A stretch of DNA of 64,000 bases, taken from an uncultured Pelagibacteraceae bacterium. GTDB taxonomy: Bacteria > Pseudomonadota > Alphaproteobacteria > Pelagibacterales > Pelagibacteraceae. Position numbers and translations under genes: made by a program. Location of the stretch: positions 248,001 through 312,000 of the forward strand of contig CACMDY010000001.1 in assembly GCA_902612605.1 (NCBI GenBank). The letters run 5' to 3'. Below, piece by piece: positions 63,053 to 64,000 of the stretch. Each line of letters opens with the position of its first letter. The stretch's first letter is position 1. The notes under the pieces are model-generated. The model searched no databases. It worked only from the letters and a program-made list of their open reading frames with translations, and was not told where the DNA came from.

Positions 63053-63828
63053 TATTTAAAATTCAGAAGATTTCTCATCGAATAAAGGCCTGGTTTTTTA
63101 TTAATTAACCATTTAGCAGCAGTTATTGCTCCTTCAGAATATAAAGCTCTATCGAAAGCTTCGTGGTTTAGAGTAATTATTTCTTTTCCACTTGAAAAAG
63201 TGACTTCATGTTCACCAATAATCTCACCTTTTCTTATTGAATTGAAATTAATTTTTTTTCCATAAGGAAAATTTTTTTTGTTTAAAAATTTTTTTCCCAT
63301 CATTCTATAAAAGTTTGTTTTTTTTCCTGTAGCTATCCCTTTTCCAAGCATTAATGCTGTTCCAGATGGGTGATCTTTTTTATGTCTGTGATGAACTTCA
63401 AAAATTTTACTTAGATAATTATCACCAAGCGATGCTGATGTGATCTCAGTAAGATACATGAGTAGATTAATTCCAAGGCTCATATTACCTGCCTTTAAAA
63501 TTGGAATTTTTTTAGAAAATTTCTTTATTAATTCTTCCTCTTTTTTTGTAAAACCTGTTGTACCTATAACCACTTTCTTTTTAAGTTTTGTAGCTATTCT
63601 TAAAACCTCAAACGTACATTTTGGTATAGTGAAATCTATTATCACATTTGCTTTACCTAGTGCTTTTTCAGTATTTAATTCAGGTTTAATACCACTTATC
63701 TTTTTATTAATTAATTTATTTTCTGTTAGAGCAACTAACCTGGTAGACTTATCTTTTTTAGTGGATTTAATGAGCTGTTGGCCCATTCTTCCCATACATC
63801 CTGTTATGGCTAGATTAATTTTACCCAT
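63052..63828 (-). CDS. dapB: 4-hydroxy-tetrahydrodipicolinate reductase
   Basis: DapB catalyses the reduction step toward meso-diaminopimelate and lysine. The 258-aa protein has the NAD(P) motif I-T-G-C-M-G-R-M-G-Q, V-I-G-T-T-G-F, the catalytic E-V-H-H-R-H-K-K-D-H-P-S-G-T-A and the terminal G-L-Y-S-M-R-N-L-L. It shares one base with the nth start. dnaJ ends 27 nt upstream. Confidence 0.96.
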   Translation of the reverse strand: MGKINLAITGCMGRMGQQLIKSTKKDKSTRLVALTENKLINKKISGIKPELNTEKALGKANVIIDFTIPKCTFEVLRIATKLKKKVVIGTTGFTKKEEELIKKFSKKIPILKAGNMSLGINLLMYLTEITSASLGDNYLSKIFEVHHRHKKDHPSGTALMLGKGIATGKKTNFYRMMGKKFLNKKNFPYGKKINFNSIRKGEIIGEHEVTFSSGKEIITLNHEAFDRALYSEGAITAAKWLINKKPGLYSMRNLLNFK

Positions 63829-63855
63829 TATAATGATTTAGATTAGCACTATTGG

Positions 63856-64000
63856 TTAGTTTTTCCAGAAACTTTTAGCTTTTTGAAAGAATTTTTTAAT
63901 ACTTGGATTAGATTTTTCATTTTCAATTTCTCTAAATTTTTCTAGTAATTCTTTCTGCTCTTTATTCAAAGATATTGGTACTTCTGTGTTGACTTGCACA
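63856..64000 (-). CDS. dnaJ: Chaperone DnaJ, C-terminal end only
   Basis: About 47 codons of a minus-strand gene are visible, ending TAA at 63856-63858. The translation reads V-Q-V-N-T-E-V-P then L-N-K-E-Q-K-E-L-L-E-K-F-R and ends F-F-Q-K-A-K-S-F-W-K-N, matching the C-terminus of DnaJ (L-N-E-R-Q-K-Q-L-L...F-F-D in E. coli). The dnaJ-dapB-nth order is typical of alphaproteobacteria. The rest of the gene lies beyond the window. Confidence 0.88.
   Translation of the reverse strand, partial: VQVNTEVPISLNKEQKELLEKFREIENEKSNPSIKKFFQKAKSFWKN

Noticed and set aside
1..64000. CRISPR arrays, insertion sequences, prophage, rRNA operons
   Set aside because: No regularly spaced repeats, transposases, terminal inverted repeats, phage genes or rRNA sequence were seen.

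Overview
The window looks like chromosomal DNA from a free-living, streamlined alphaproteobacterium, most likely SAR11 (Candidatus Pelagibacter or a close relative). This is inferred from base composition (very A+T rich), Lys/Asn/Ile-rich proteins, intergenic gaps usually below 30 bp, frequent 1-26 bp gene overlaps, and an alphaproteobacterial gene order (rpe-heparinase II/III-purH; coaE-dnaQ-secB-fxsA-Tim44-smr-hslUV; hemE-hemH-hemJ-rho-mnmE-mnmG-rsmG-parA-parB-holA-lptE-leuS-DUF3576). No insertion sequence, prophage, CRISPR array or rRNA operon is visible. One tRNA (Gly-GCC) is present.

Layout. 0-6.3 kb: a partial SDR protein, a PQQ-type sugar dehydrogenase, a metallo-beta-lactamase-fold hydrolase, and a GDSL esterase divergent from the YbbA/YbbP-type ABC exporter. 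6.3-13.8 kb: folD, yggT, a MscS channel, hemD and hemC on the minus strand, then tsaD, an EVE-domain protein and acetyl-CoA synthetase on the plus strand. 13.8-17 kb: an unknown protein, then a two-subunit acetate-type sodium symporter ending in a strong terminator, and a small YggT-like membrane protein. 17-26.3 kb: rpe, heparinase-like, purH, pterin dehydratase, tRNA-Gly, a LON-domain protein, a UbiH-type hydroxylase, ftsK and lolA. 25.8-30.1 kb: GNAT, HIT and a lone type IV pilin-like gene, then a complete TRAP transporter. 30.1-34.8 kb: a his cluster (hisB-hisH-[FkbM methyltransferase]-hisA-hisF-hisE) followed by two small unknown genes. 34.9-42.8 kb: hslVU, smr, Tim44-like, fxsA, secB, dnaQ, coaE, SDR, aroE, maf and the PEP synthase regulator.

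The 282-bp gap at 42787-43068 lies between the PEP synthase regulatory gene and hemE. That is the neighbourhood of oriC in Caulobacter and Rickettsia, and it is proposed here as the replication origin. It contains repeated DnaA-box-like 9-mers and is very AT-rich. Downstream, a perfect 16-bp parS palindrome lies inside rsmG just before parA-parB, with a degenerate copy inside mnmG. This supports an origin/segregation domain.

53-64 kb: holA, lptE, leuS, a DUF3576 lipoprotein, an outer-membrane porin with two tandem hairpins in its leader, a thiamine-phosphate-synthase-like gene whose 3' end contains the porin terminator, a YggS-type PLP protein, an L,D-transpeptidase, an orphan winged-helix regulator, a tiny ArfA-like ribosome-rescue gene, adenosine kinase, nth (atypical Cys spacing), dapB and the end of dnaJ.

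The most notable items are the ArfA-like 42-aa gene (61350-61478), the putative oriC plus parS sites, an unreported 55-aa gene (30135-30302), divergent gene pairs whose start codons overlap, a terminator embedded in the coding end of the opposing gene, and single accessory genes (FkbM methyltransferase, sulfotransferase) inserted into otherwise conserved clusters.
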